A stretch of DNA of 32,256 bases from Nostocales cyanobacterium LEGE 11386 (GTDB lineage Bacteria; Cyanobacteriota; Cyanobacteriia; Cyanobacteriales; Nostocaceae): positions 1 through 32,256 of the forward strand of contig JADEXK010000065.1 of NCBI GenBank assembly GCA_015207155.1, written 5' to 3'. Of the stretch, positions 8,663 to 17,772 are shown piece after piece. Within the stretch, counting starts at the first letter, position 1. Every line of letters begins with the position of its first letter. Made by a program: the position numbers and the translations under genes. The notes under the pieces are model-generated. The model saw only the letters and a list, made by a program, of their open reading frames with translations. It was not told where the DNA came from and did not search any database.

Positions 8663-9550
8663 CTAAATTTCAGCCACCGCTCGTTCAATCAAGCGACGTG
8701 CCAAGGTTTGTGTACCTGTATGTTCGTAGTAATTTGTCGCTACATCCAAGAATGCTGCTAGGTAATCTAACTTATCATCAGCAAGTTGAACAAAACTTTG
8801 TAAGTTGTTAACTACTTTTTGTGGCGTTAAATTATTGGCGGTAACTAGTCCACCCATCCAACCTTTAACTGAGTCAAAGCTTTCGCCAATAAAATTGAGT
8901 TTACTGCCAGCATTGTTACCGGGAATTACATCTTTGATGTTCTGGAAAGTCGAGTTTTGTTCTAACTCTTTTGGGTTCATTTGATTAATTCCAGATAATG
9001 CTTTGTTAATAAAATCTGGGCCTAAGGGGATCAAACCATCAACACAAACTAAAGCTACCATCCGCATCAACGACTCACCACTATACTCACCTAAAGAGGC
9101 AACAAAATCCCCGATGCTGTCTCCGGGAATGCCGTTAATTTGGCAAAAGGCTACTAATTCAGTGACTAATTTTAGGCACAAATCAATGGTTTGAGCTTTG
9201 TCTGGTTTGGGAGTAACTGCATTTAAAAAACCTAATAGAGGAATTTTCTCTCCAACTTTATTAGCCAAAGCTGCTGCACCAAGAGCTTTATCTGTAATGT
9301 CAACGGTTTGATAAAGCCACATAGCTCGTTGGTAACCTTGAGAGCGATCATTGTAAAGATAAATCGCTCTTTCGCCAATTTGTTGAATTAAATCTTCGTC
9401 AGTTTCACCAGTAACAGTCTTAATAGTGTTGACAAAACCCACAGTATTTTGCCACTGACCAGGAGCGACAAAATCGAGAGAGTTCAACATAGAAATAGTC
9501 AAGCCGCTAGTTGGCAATTCATCAACCAACTCAAAAATTGGTTTGCTCAC
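8663..9550 (-). CDS. Conserved-looking soluble protein of unknown function
   Basis: 295 residues that I cannot assign to a family. No signal peptide, no obvious transmembrane helix and no catalytic motif are visible; the sequence reads as a mostly helical cytoplasmic protein, with the relatively hydrophobic segment ESLMRMVALVCVDGLIPLGP in the middle. The start is GTG at 9550, supported by AGGAGA seven bases upstream. It lies 44 bases downstream of the lipoprotein gene 9595-10107 on the same strand, so the two are probably co-transcribed and end at the palindrome 8602-8632. The link to an outer lipoprotein is the only functional hint. Confidence 0.8.
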   Translation of the reverse strand: MSKPIFELVDELPTSGLTISMLNSLDFVAPGQWQNTVGFVNTIKTVTGETDEDLIQQIGERAIYLYNDRSQGYQRAMWLYQTVDITDKALGAAALANKVGEKIPLLGFLNAVTPKPDKAQTIDLCLKLVTELVAFCQINGIPGDSIGDFVASLGEYSGESLMRMVALVCVDGLIPLGPDFINKALSGINQMNPKELEQNSTFQNIKDVIPGNNAGSKLNFIGESFDSVKGWMGGLVTANNLTPQKVVNNLQSFVQLADDKLDYLAAFLDVATNYYEHTGTQTLARRLIERAVAEI

Positions 9551-9594
9551 AAATATCTCCTGATTTAAGGTTGTTTAGCTAATTTTTCTGAAGC

Positions 9595-10107
9595 TTATTT
9601 CAATTGCGCCAGACCATCAAGATTAAATTTTTCTATCCAATCGGCGCGATCGCTAGCGCTAAATGACGGATCACGAGACAGTACTTTTACTTGGTAGCGG
9701 TTATTCACTAGTACCGCAGTTTGAGTATTACCAATTTCTCGCGCCGGATAACCGGCAATTTTTTTGGTGCTATTGGCGTAACTGGTGGCTGTTGCTGGTG
9801 TGCTAGTGGTATCAGAGATAGCTAACATGGCTAAATCTTTGCCGTCTTTTTTCAACTTTGCTTCTGCAAACCCTTTTTTCTCTTGGGTAAATACGCGCTG
9901 GTAGCCATCGCCAGCCGAGGGGAAGAATTTATTAAATTCCCCTCCTTGAGTAGCAGTTTCGACAACTGCTTGACCTCTTTTTTGTTGGCTACTTTCCTGT
10001 TGTACCTGGTCAAAACGACCGGGTGCTTGTGGAGTACAGGCTGTAGTCAATAGTAAAACTGACAGCAACAAACCAGCTAAAATTTTAGGTACACGCGGGA
10101 AATACAT
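9595..10107 (-). CDS. Predicted lipoprotein of unknown function
   Basis: 170 residues with a lipoprotein signal peptide: basic N-terminus (PRVPK), hydrophobic core (ILAGLLLSVLLL), then LTTAC with C24 as the likely lipidated cysteine. The -3 position is Thr, slightly off the usual Leu, but the overall form is normal. The mature part has a Gln-rich start (QVQQESSQQKRGQ) followed by a small globular domain of about 110 residues. The ATG at 10107 has a clear ribosome-binding site (AGGAGA, 8 bases upstream). It is the first gene of a probable two-gene unit with 8663-9550. I do not recognise the domain; a membrane-attached periplasmic or thylakoid-lumen location is inferred from the signal. Confidence 0.85.
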   Translation of the reverse strand: MYFPRVPKILAGLLLSVLLLTTACTPQAPGRFDQVQQESSQQKRGQAVVETATQGGEFNKFFPSAGDGYQRVFTQEKKGFAEAKLKKDGKDLAMLAISDTTSTPATATSYANSTKKIAGYPAREIGNTQTAVLVNNRYQVKVLSRDPSFSASDRADWIEKFNLDGLAQLK

Positions 10108-10261
10108 CTTTGGCTTCTCCTGATCTTTGAGCTTTGAGGCAATTATCTGTGCTGCTGTTAGTTTTAGCGCGGAAAGTTTACTTTTTGATATTAAGTAAAT
10201 TGATATATGGCAATCCTAGTTGATTTGCAAACAGCAAGAGGCAATATCAGGTGAGCTAAAT

Positions 10262-11176
10262 TTACAACCTTTGCAGTCGCTCCTCCATGCCGATATTACC
10301 CTGCAAACCGCCTGTGTGTATTAACAGCAAGCGATCGCCTTTGTGAAAAAAATCCTGTTGTAGCAAATCCATCACTCCATAAAACATTTTTGCGGTATAT
10401 ACGTAATCAAGAGGGATGCCATGTGTCTGCTCAAATTGCTGGCGGAATATTACCAGCTCGTCATTCACCTTGGCATAACCGCCCAGATGATAATCACACA
10501 CTAATTCCCAAGATGCTGGAGAGTTATTTGGTGCAGGTAGCCCAGAGGCAAGATAATTCTCTAGCAGACTGGCGATTTCTTGTGTAAGAAAGCCCCCATT
10601 TTTCAACACAGGAAAACCAATTACTCGTTGTTTTTGATTGAGTGAAAGTGTAATTCCGGCCAATGTTGTCCCCGTACCACAAGCCAAACAGATGATATCG
10701 AATGCCTCTGTCTCGCCAACTATTTCTGTGCAGCCGCGAACGCCATTCAAGTTGCTACCGCCTTCAGGAATGATGAATATCTCACCAAAGCGTTGCCGCA
10801 AGTCTTTTTGTAGTTCGCTTGTGTGCCGTTGTTGATAACTCTCACGATTGAGGTACACAAGCTGCATACCTTGCTGTACAGCAAAACTCAATGTGGGATT
10901 GAGTGGTAATCTCTCCTCTCCACGAATCACACCAATGGTGCGGAATCCCAAGAGATTTCCGGCTGCCGCAGTTGCAAAGATATGATTGGAATAAGCGCCT
11001 CCAAAGGTAAGCAATGTCGTCAAATTTTGCTGTTTAGCCTCCAGGAGATTGTATTTCAACTTAAACCATTTGTTACCGTTAACCAATGGGTGCAAACAAT
11101 CAAGGCGCAGTACAGATAACTCCACACCAGCGCGGTAGGCAATTTCATTATTTATCTGCTGCATAGGAGTTTTCAC
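10262..11176 (-). CDS. PLP-dependent ACC deaminase / D-cysteine desulfhydrase family enzyme
   Basis: 304 residues of the fold-type II PLP family. NGNKWFKLKYN carries the Schiff-base lysine (K36, equivalent to the NK lysine in the GGNKTRKL motif of ACC deaminase). GGAYSNH (59-65) matches the substrate-binding GGxxSNH motif, and ACGTGTTLAGI is the phosphate-binding glycine loop. Family members break down 1-aminocyclopropane-1-carboxylate to 2-oxobutyrate and ammonia, or D-cysteine to pyruvate, sulfide and ammonia. Sequence alone does not decide between them, and D-cysteine desulfhydrase is the commoner activity in bacteria. The start is GTG at 11176 with AAGGAG just upstream. It is divergent from the PNPOx-like gene, with 114 bases between them. 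Confidence 0.88.
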   Translation of the reverse strand: MKTPMQQINNEIAYRAGVELSVLRLDCLHPLVNGNKWFKLKYNLLEAKQQNLTTLLTFGGAYSNHIFATAAAGNLLGFRTIGVIRGEERLPLNPTLSFAVQQGMQLVYLNRESYQQRHTSELQKDLRQRFGEIFIIPEGGSNLNGVRGCTEIVGETEAFDIICLACGTGTTLAGITLSLNQKQRVIGFPVLKNGGFLTQEIASLLENYLASGLPAPNNSPASWELVCDYHLGGYAKVNDELVIFRQQFEQTHGIPLDYVYTAKMFYGVMDLLQQDFFHKGDRLLLIHTGGLQGNIGMEERLQRL

Positions 11177-11290
11177 CTGATCTCCTTATTCCCCCTTCCC
11201 CACATTAGGCCAAAAGTCAAGCCTTGCTCGATTGCCAGCTAAGAAATAGGCTGAAAATATGGGACATTTATCAAATAAATTAGACAGTAC

Positions 11291-11839
11291 ATGGCTAAAG
11301 TTTTTGACTATATTACTGAGGAACTGCAAAACTTTATTGCTACCCAACATTTGTTTTTTGTTGGTTCTGCACCTTTAAGTCCTATCGGTCACGTTAACCT
11401 GTCTCCCAAAGGATTGGACTGTTTTCGCATCCTCTCTCCTCAGAAAGTAGCTTACCTCGATCTCACTGGCAGTGGTAACGAAACCTCAGCCCACCTGCAA
11501 GAAAATGGGCGCATTACTTTCATGTTTTGTGCCTTTAATAAATCCCCACTAATTCTCCGTCTTTACGGTCAGGGATACACTATTTTACCTAGTTCTCCTG
11601 ACTGGCATTCCTTATACTCTTTATTTCCGCAGCTTCCAGGAACACGTCAAATTATCGTCGCTGATATCGAGCGTGTGCAAACCTCTTGTGGTTTTGGTGT
11701 ACCACTCTATGAATATCAAGGTCAGCGCCAGAATTTAGTAACCTGGGCTAATAAAAAAGGTGAACAAGAAATTAAAGCATATCAACAGCAGAAAAATCTA
11801 CTCAGTATTGATGGTTTATCCACTCCACTGAATACATGA
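11291..11839 (+). CDS. Pyridoxamine 5'-phosphate oxidase-family flavoprotein
   Basis: 182 residues with the split-barrel flavin-binding pattern of the PNPOx-like superfamily: N-terminal helix EELQNFIATQHLFFVGSA, then PIGHVNLSPKGLD, the strand KVAYLDLTGSGNETSAHL, and GRITFMFCAF followed by LRLYGQG. It lacks the C-terminal signature expected of true PdxH, so it is more likely an FMN- or F420-type reductase/oxidase of unknown substrate than the PLP-making enzyme. The ribosome-binding site is weak. It lies 57 bases upstream of purT on the same strand, so co-transcription is possible, although the functions are not obviously related. Confidence 0.85.
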   Translation: MAKVFDYITEELQNFIATQHLFFVGSAPLSPIGHVNLSPKGLDCFRILSPQKVAYLDLTGSGNETSAHLQENGRITFMFCAFNKSPLILRLYGQGYTILPSSPDWHSLYSLFPQLPGTRQIIVADIERVQTSCGFGVPLYEYQGQRQNLVTWANKKGEQEIKAYQQQKNLLSIDGLSTPLNT

Positions 11840-11896
11840 ATTGCCAGATAAACTTTTAATTTGAGGAAAAATTGAGAAATTAACCTGAATAAATTA

Positions 11897-13066
11897 ATGA
11901 ATAATTCGCTAAAGCTACCCCAAAAATTAATGCTACTGGGTTCAGGAGAGTTAGGTAAAGAATTTGTCATTGCTGCCCAACGACTTGGTAATTATGTGAT
12001 TGCAGTTGACCGCTATGCTAATGCGCCAGCGATGCAAGTAGCCGACTGTTGTGAAGTTATTTCTATGCTGAGTGCTGATGATTTAGAAGCTGTGGTTACC
12101 AAGCATCAACCTAATTTGATCATTCCCGAAATAGAAGCGATTAGAACAGAGAAACTGCGGGAATTTGAACAGCGAGGAATTACAGTTATCCCGACTGCGG
12201 CAGCAACTAACTATACAATGAACCGCGATAGAATCAGGGACTTAGCACATCAGGAATTAGGCATTAGAACTGCTAAATATGGTTATGCTTCTACCTTAGA
12301 AGAATTGATTGCCGTTTCTGAGGAAATTGGCTTTCCCAATGTTGTTAAACCTGTGATGTCATCCTCTGGCAAAGGTCAGTCTGTGGTACAAAATAAAAGT
12401 GAAGTTGAAACGGCTGGGAATTATGCGATCGCTAATTCTAGAGGTGACAGTCAAAAGGTCATAGTTGAAGAATTTATTAATTTTGAAATCGAAATAACTT
12501 TACTGACAATTAAACAGTGGAATGCACCGACTATTTTCTGTTCTCCTATTGGTCATCGTCAAGAAAGAGGAGATTATCAAGAGTCTTGGCAACCAGCAGG
12601 TATTGCTGAAGACAAGATCTTGCAAGCTCAAGCAATAGCCAAAAAAGTTACTGATGCTTTAGGCGGAGCCGGTATATTTGGTGTGGAATTTTTCATCACT
12701 AAAGAAGAAGTGATTTTTTCTGAACTTTCTCCTAGACCTCATGACACAGGAATGGTGACATTAATATCGCAGAACTTGAATGAATTTGAACTGCATCTAC
12801 GAGCTATTTTAGGTTTACCAATTCCTCACATAAAGCAGTTGGGAGCGTCAGCTAGTGCCGTAATTTTAGCTTCAGAAAAATCAGATTCTGTGACGTTCAC
12901 AGGTGTAGCTGAGGCTTTAGCAGAACCAGATGTAGATATTAAGTTATTTGGTAAACCTAGCGCTCATCCTTATCGCCGTATGGGAGTAGCTTTGGCTCAA
13001 GGTGATAATGTGCAAGCAGCCAGAGAAAAAGCTACTAAAGCTGCTAGTAAGGTCAAAATTATTTAA
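11897..13066 (+). CDS. purT: Formate-dependent phosphoribosylglycinamide formyltransferase (GAR transformylase 2)
   Basis: 389 residues, close to E. coli PurT (392) along the whole length. LLGSGELGKE (13-22) begins the N-terminal nucleotide/GAR-binding domain, followed by AVDRYANAPAMQVAD. The ATP-grasp part has K151 in VVKPVMSSSGKGQS (149-162), GHRQERGDYQESWQP, and the metal/ATP site SELSPRPHDTGMVTLISQ. The enzyme uses formate and ATP to formylate GAR in purine synthesis, bypassing the folate-dependent PurN step. It is a cytoplasmic homodimer in known members. No strong ribosome-binding site precedes the ATG. It is convergent with the hybrid kinase gene, with 14 bases between the two stops. 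Confidence 0.96.
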   Translation: MNNSLKLPQKLMLLGSGELGKEFVIAAQRLGNYVIAVDRYANAPAMQVADCCEVISMLSADDLEAVVTKHQPNLIIPEIEAIRTEKLREFEQRGITVIPTAAATNYTMNRDRIRDLAHQELGIRTAKYGYASTLEELIAVSEEIGFPNVVKPVMSSSGKGQSVVQNKSEVETAGNYAIANSRGDSQKVIVEEFINFEIEITLLTIKQWNAPTIFCSPIGHRQERGDYQESWQPAGIAEDKILQAQAIAKKVTDALGGAGIFGVEFFITKEEVIFSELSPRPHDTGMVTLISQNLNEFELHLRAILGLPIPHIKQLGASASAVILASEKSDSVTFTGVAEALAEPDVDIKLFGKPSAHPYRRMGVALAQGDNVQAAREKATKAASKVKII

Positions 13067-13080
13067 TTTTTGGGAGAGAG

Positions 13081-16000
13081 TCACGATTTTATTTTTTGTC
13101 CAGCTAATCTAGCAACGGCTGCAACTAATTCAGAAGGTTCTGCTGGCTTAGTCAGATGCATTTGAAAGCCTGCTGATAGAGCCTGTTGTTGGTTATATTC
13201 TCCAGCATAAGCAGTAAGCGCGATCGCCGGGATTTTTCCCCCTGCTTCTGGTGTCCAGGTTCTGACTTGGCGCATCAGCATATAGCCGTCGATTTCGGGC
13301 ATCCCAATATCGCTCAACAGCACATCTACCTTTGATTCTGGCAATGATTGCAGTGCCTCAATAGCTGATGAAACCGAGATAACTTCTGCCCCTTCTTCTT
13401 CGAGGACAAAACTAATAAAGTCCCGCGAATCAAAGTCATCATCCACAACTAATATTTTGATGCCCTCAAGATTACCTAAGTTGAAGTCCATTTCTCTATC
13501 TTCCTGGCTATCTGCTGCTGTTAATTGTGTTTGCAAAGCTGGTAAATGCACTGTAAATGTTGCCCCCTGTCCTTCGCCTGCACTCTCTGCAAAAACTGTA
13601 CCTCCGTGGAGTTCTACTAACTGTCGCACAATTGCTAGTCCTAGTCCTAATCCACCGAACCTTCTGGTGGTGGCGCTATCTGCTTGCCGGAAGTAGTCAA
13701 ATACATGAGCTAAAAATTTAGGGTTAATCCCTTTACCTGTATCAATGACTCGAATTTGAATATAGGAATCAACGCACTCTAAGCAAACTTGCACTCGGCC
13801 ACCTTGAGGAGTGAATTTGACAGCGTTGGAAAGGAGATTCCAGACAACTTGTTGCAAACGGTTAGGATCGCCCATCACTAAAAGTGGGGGATGGGAAACG
13901 CTATGAGTATCCTTTAGTGCCAAATTGGTAACAGGTAAAAATTTTAAATCGATTTTTTTTGCTTCAGCCGCTAAACGTACTGTTTCCAATGCGCTATCAA
14001 TCGTAGTGACTAAATTTACTTTGTCAACATTTAATCTCAGTTTACCCTGAAGAATTCGTGAGACATCTAGCAGGTCTTCAATCAGTTGGGCTTGTAAACG
14101 GGCATTTCGCTCAATGGTTGCCAAGGCGGTGGCTGTCTTTGATGTATCAAATTTGCGGCTTTGCAGCAGCTTAGACCAACCTAAGATCGGATTTAGGGGA
14201 GAGCGTAGTTCGTGAGAAAGCACAGCCAAAAATTCATCTTTAATACAATTTGCTTCTTCAGCTTGGGTACGCGCCTGCTGTTCGGCTTCATACAACCGGG
14301 TGTTTTCGATGGCTATCGATGCCATTTGGGCTAACTGCACAATAATGGCTTCGTCTTCTTTGGTAAACTCATCCTCATATTTATCGGATAACTGAATTAG
14401 TCCTATATTGTGACCATCTCTGCCAATCAGGGGTGCAGCCAGCCACCCACGCATTGGTGGTTGCTTGTCTAGTTGCTGACCAAAATGGGCTGCTAGTTCA
14501 GCTTGAGTCATGCGCATGGGACGATTGGTTTGGCAGATATTAGCGTCAATGCCTAAGCCACCCGGTTGTTGATGATCTCGCCAGACAGCATACTTATCTG
14601 ACAGGGAAATGGAATTCATCAATTTTGCCCAGTCATCATCAAGTGTCATGCTGGTAACTGATTGATGTGCGCCAATAATCTCACGTGCCTGCTCAGTAAT
14701 TACTCTGAGAACCTCTTCAATGGTGAGGGCTGAATTAATTGCTAAGGCTGCCTCTGTTAGTCCATGCAGTTGCCTGGTGTAGCGCTGCGATCGCGCCAGC
14801 ATTTGTTCTCGTTCTGCCTCGGCTTGTTTGCGATCGGTAATGTCAATACATGAACCGATGTAACCGAGAAACTTACCTTCTGACGTAAAGCGTGGTACCC
14901 CCATATCTAAAATCCAACGATACTCGCCATCAAAGCGTTGGAGCCGATATTCCATTGTGAAATCTTGCCGGGCGTTAAAAGCATTGACATAAGTTTCAAA
15001 ACAGCGCTCTAAATCTTCAGGATGCACTCCTTGTGCCCAACCCTGACCCATTTCTTGCTCCATGGTTCGTCCCGTAAACTCCAGCCAAGGCTTATTAAAG
15101 TAGCAACAAAGATTGCTAGTGTCAGACATCCATATCAGAGTAGGAGATGCATCTGCCATTTGCCGAAATCGGGCCTCACTTTCTCGTAATGCAGCTTCTA
15201 CTTCTTTGCGTTGAGTTACATCTAACACCTGAGACAGCACGGAAATCAGTTTGCCTGATTGATCACATAAGGCAGAGTTATACCACTCACAATAAACGAC
15301 AGAACCATTTTTGGTGTAGTTGCGGTTTCGGGAAACTACCTGGGATTCCCTACAGTCACATAAGCGTCTGACTATATCATTTACTAGCTCTACATCCTCC
15401 CCAAAGACAAACTGCCAATCCTGAAACTTTTTGCCTATCACTTCTTCAGATTGCCAGCCAAAAATTCGCTCAGCTGCTTGTGACCAACGAGATATGCGAA
15501 ATTCATGATCCCACTCAATGATTGCCAGAGGTGAGTTTTCTACATGGAAAGTAAGCCTTTGCAGCACATCCCGCAGTGAATTTTGCACCTGTGTTTGCTC
15601 AGTTAAATCCATGACAAAACACACACAATTAGGCGGAGATTGCTGCAAAATAGCCCCACCAATCAGAATTGGTATCAAACTGCCATCTTTACGGATATAT
15701 TGTTTTTCAAAGGCAGTAAAGCTACCAAAATTTATCAATTCTTGTAATGCTTTTTCGTCCAGATGGTGATACTCAGGAGGTGTCATTTGCCGCCAACAGA
15801 TGTCTCCTGCAAGTAAATCCTCACGGGTATAACCTACCATCTGGAGAAAAATATTATTAGCTTCTATGATTCTTTCAAAATCTGCCAAAACAATACCAAT
15901 AATATTTGAGTCAAATAATTTTTTGAATTTGCTTTCGCTTGCTGCCAATAGCTTTGCTGTTTCCACATCAGCAGTTGAGTCAGCCATCTCTAATTTTGGC

Positions 16001-16539
16001 ATCTGGGTGATGTGAGTAACTGGATCTCTTGCTCCAGAATTATCCTCAATTTGCTCTTGTTTTTGCTTAGTGATATTAGAAAATGTATATACAACTGCGT
16101 AAGGCGAAGTTTCGTGAGCTAGGAATAAAGGCTGGGAGTTCATTAACAGCCACTTTAACTCTGTATTTGGTTGATATAAACCAACAACAACATTGAAGCA
16201 GGGTTTGCCTGTACGCAGGGCATTCATGACTGGATGAGTTGCCGCAGTCAAGGGTGAGCCATCTTCGTGAACAAATTGCCAAGAGGAATCAGGGGAAGTC
16301 CATGTTTGTATTTGTTCAGTTGTGAGTCCTAGAATCATCTGGGCGCTAGCATTACTAGCTTGTACACTGCCATCTGCCAACTGAAGTACCATCCCCTCTT
16401 CCACAGTAGCGATTTTTGGATTGCTGTGTGGAGTGTCGTCTAAGTTCTGGTCAGCCAAGTGATAATCAAACTTTTCTTGATTTTGCATCTTGTTTGCTTT
16501 AGATGAACTCAGCGTGAATTTTTTGGCAAAAAATTGCAT
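13081..16539 (-). CDS. Hybrid sensor histidine kinase with PAS, GAF and receiver domains
   Basis: 1152 residues. About four PAS domains lie at roughly 45-160, 205-320, 325-450 and 455-575 (for example SNIIGIVLADFERIIEANN, and PAS-PAC ends such as GYIGSCIDITDRK). GAF follows at about 595-745, then HisKA with phospho-acceptor H776 in VLSHELRSPL, HATPase (WNLLSNAVKF, DTGKGI, GGLGLGLAIV), and a C-terminal receiver whose acceptor is D1077 in LLSDIGMPEIDG after VVDDD. No transmembrane helix is evident, so sensing is probably cytoplasmic. The attached receiver implies a phosphorelay or autoregulation; no DNA-binding output is present. The start at 16539 has no clear ribosome-binding site, and Met17 is an alternative. 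The upstream region is shared with the divergent pentapeptide gene. Confidence 0.94.
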   Translation of the reverse strand: MQFFAKKFTLSSSKANKMQNQEKFDYHLADQNLDDTPHSNPKIATVEEGMVLQLADGSVQASNASAQMILGLTTEQIQTWTSPDSSWQFVHEDGSPLTAATHPVMNALRTGKPCFNVVVGLYQPNTELKWLLMNSQPLFLAHETSPYAVVYTFSNITKQKQEQIEDNSGARDPVTHITQMPKLEMADSTADVETAKLLAASESKFKKLFDSNIIGIVLADFERIIEANNIFLQMVGYTREDLLAGDICWRQMTPPEYHHLDEKALQELINFGSFTAFEKQYIRKDGSLIPILIGGAILQQSPPNCVCFVMDLTEQTQVQNSLRDVLQRLTFHVENSPLAIIEWDHEFRISRWSQAAERIFGWQSEEVIGKKFQDWQFVFGEDVELVNDIVRRLCDCRESQVVSRNRNYTKNGSVVYCEWYNSALCDQSGKLISVLSQVLDVTQRKEVEAALRESEARFRQMADASPTLIWMSDTSNLCCYFNKPWLEFTGRTMEQEMGQGWAQGVHPEDLERCFETYVNAFNARQDFTMEYRLQRFDGEYRWILDMGVPRFTSEGKFLGYIGSCIDITDRKQAEAEREQMLARSQRYTRQLHGLTEAALAINSALTIEEVLRVITEQAREIIGAHQSVTSMTLDDDWAKLMNSISLSDKYAVWRDHQQPGGLGIDANICQTNRPMRMTQAELAAHFGQQLDKQPPMRGWLAAPLIGRDGHNIGLIQLSDKYEDEFTKEDEAIIVQLAQMASIAIENTRLYEAEQQARTQAEEANCIKDEFLAVLSHELRSPLNPILGWSKLLQSRKFDTSKTATALATIERNARLQAQLIEDLLDVSRILQGKLRLNVDKVNLVTTIDSALETVRLAAEAKKIDLKFLPVTNLALKDTHSVSHPPLLVMGDPNRLQQVVWNLLSNAVKFTPQGGRVQVCLECVDSYIQIRVIDTGKGINPKFLAHVFDYFRQADSATTRRFGGLGLGLAIVRQLVELHGGTVFAESAGEGQGATFTVHLPALQTQLTAADSQEDREMDFNLGNLEGIKILVVDDDFDSRDFISFVLEEEGAEVISVSSAIEALQSLPESKVDVLLSDIGMPEIDGYMLMRQVRTWTPEAGGKIPAIALTAYAGEYNQQQALSAGFQMHLTKPAEPSELVAAVARLAGQKIKS

Positions 16540-17039
16540 TTAATTTCTGGGATAAATCTTAAATAGCAGATTTTGAACCAATTTTGGCATATTTTACTGA
16601 TAGAAATATCCGTTTTCTTTTAATCTAACTTCGGAAGTAAATAAATCCTCCTCAAGATAGGTGTTATCCAGTAATTTACCTTTATTGTGAGAGATTCATG
16701 AGTCATACTCGTCATACTCAATGTTGTGTCTCAGTAATAATTAAGCGTGTTATGAAACCAGTACAGTAGATTAGCTATTAACTTTTAACCTTGATATTTT
16801 TTACATTATCAATTTTTCATGACTTATGTCAGCATTTTTTGTTTTCACAACTACTTTTTCAGCTTATTTTCCGTTTATGAGCAATTATTTACTGGAATTT
16901 GTGCGAGCTGATTGGCTTTTGAGGTGTACTCTCAATATACAGTGAACTCTCATCGACAAAGTTATGAGTCCTGAGTACAAACTTACTCAGGCCTACTGAA
17001 AATTGCTCTTTGTGATTATTGACATTTGAGGCGGATACC
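16540..17039. other. Divergent intergenic region between the hybrid kinase and the pentapeptide gene
   Basis: About 500 AT-rich bases with no gene seen. It contains a tandem 9-mer, GTCATACTC twice (16702-16719), and an inverted repeat CCTGAGTA (16970-16977) / TACTCAGG (16984-16991) with a 6-base loop just upstream of the pentapeptide gene. Promoters for both divergent genes must lie here, but I cannot place -10/-35 boxes with confidence. Confidence 0.5.
16970..16991. promoter_or_regulatory. Inverted repeat upstream of the pentapeptide-repeat gene
   Basis: Perfect 8-base arms CCTGAGTA and TACTCAGG around CAAACT, ending 48 bases before the ATG at 17040. It could be an operator or a 5'-UTR hairpin. 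The word ACTCAGG also begins the 20-base repeats at 17752 and 20331, so it may derive from the same repeat family. Confidence 0.35.
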
Positions 17040-17699
17040 ATGAGAAATTATGCTGACCAACAGGAACTAATATTAAAACAAATTAAAGATAAATGTTGTC
17101 AGCGTAGGGATTTCAGTGGCTGTGACTTAAGCGGAATCGACTTGAGAGCAGTTGATTTGAGCGGTGTTAATTTGATGGGAGCAGATTTACACGGGGTCAA
17201 TTTATCTAATTCTGACCTCACTAATACTAACCTCAATGGGGCAAATTTAATACAAGCAACTTTGTGTGGAGCTAGTTTAACTAATGCTGATTTGTCAGAA
17301 GCTAATTTAACTAATGCGGATTTTGCATATGCCAATTTGTGTGGGTCTTGCTTGTGGCGGACACAATGCAGTCACACTAATCTTTGGGGAGCTTCTTTAT
17401 GTGATACAAATTTAACTGAAGCCGACCTAAGTGCAGCTATATTAATTGAAGCATCCTTGATTGAAGCTAATTTATTCAGAGCTAATCTTGCAGGAGCAAA
17501 GCTATGTGGAGCTACTCTACTAGAAGCCAATTTAACTGAAGTTAATTTAACTGGTGCAGACCTGACATGGACAAACTTAACTAAGGCTAACTTGAGTCAA
17601 GCAAATCTTGGGGACACAAAATTAATTTATACCAAGTTGTGGGACACAATTATGCCTAATGGTACAACTCATGAACCTCAGATAGTGATTCTGGATTGA
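17040..17699 (+). CDS. Pentapeptide-repeat protein
   Basis: 219 residues from the ATG at 17040, chosen for the ribosome-binding stretch gaggcgg six bases upstream; an in-frame TTG at 17019 would add seven residues. After a short charged N-terminus (about 1-23), nearly the whole protein is pentapeptide repeats of the A(D/N)LXX type to about residue 200, for example LSGVNLMGADLHGVNL. These should form a right-handed quadrilateral beta helix. It is unusually rich in cysteine for the family (about nine, several in LCGA units). The tail TIMPNGTTHE is typical of cyanobacterial members. There is no signal peptide, so it is probably cytoplasmic. Its molecular role is unknown, as for most pentapeptide proteins. 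It converges on fraE. Confidence 0.93.
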   Translation: MRNYADQQELILKQIKDKCCQRRDFSGCDLSGIDLRAVDLSGVNLMGADLHGVNLSNSDLTNTNLNGANLIQATLCGASLTNADLSEANLTNADFAYANLCGSCLWRTQCSHTNLWGASLCDTNLTEADLSAAILIEASLIEANLFRANLAGAKLCGATLLEANLTEVNLTGADLTWTNLTKANLSQANLGDTKLIYTKLWDTIMPNGTTHEPQIVILD

Positions 17700-17730
17700 G
17701 TGGGAAAAAGAACCACCCCTAACTGGGTAC

Positions 17731-17750
17731 ACTCTCAATCAGAGTATTTT
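17731..17750 (+). terminator. Small hairpin plus T-run after the pentapeptide gene
   Basis: ACTCT (17731-17735) pairs with AGAGT (17741-17745) around CAATC, followed by ATTTTT. This is a short intrinsic-terminator-like structure 31 bases after the stop at 17699, in a convergent gap. The stem is only five pairs, so confidence is modest. Confidence 0.4.
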
Positions 17751-17751
17751 T

Positions 17752-17771
17752 ACTCAGGAAGGAAGCACTTT
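17752..17771. repeat. 20-base repeat copy 1, next to the fraE stop
   Basis: ACTCAGGAAGGAAGCACTTT, identical to 20331-20350 and in the same orientation. It ends one base before the fraE stop codon (17773). The two copies bracket the whole fraCDE operon. Confidence 0.8.
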
Positions 17772-17772
17772 T

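Noticed and set aside
11291..11839. True PdxH (PLP synthesis) working with the neighbouring PLP enzyme
   Set aside because: The C-terminal PdxH signature is not visible; only general split-barrel flavoprotein features are, so a shared PLP pathway is not supported.
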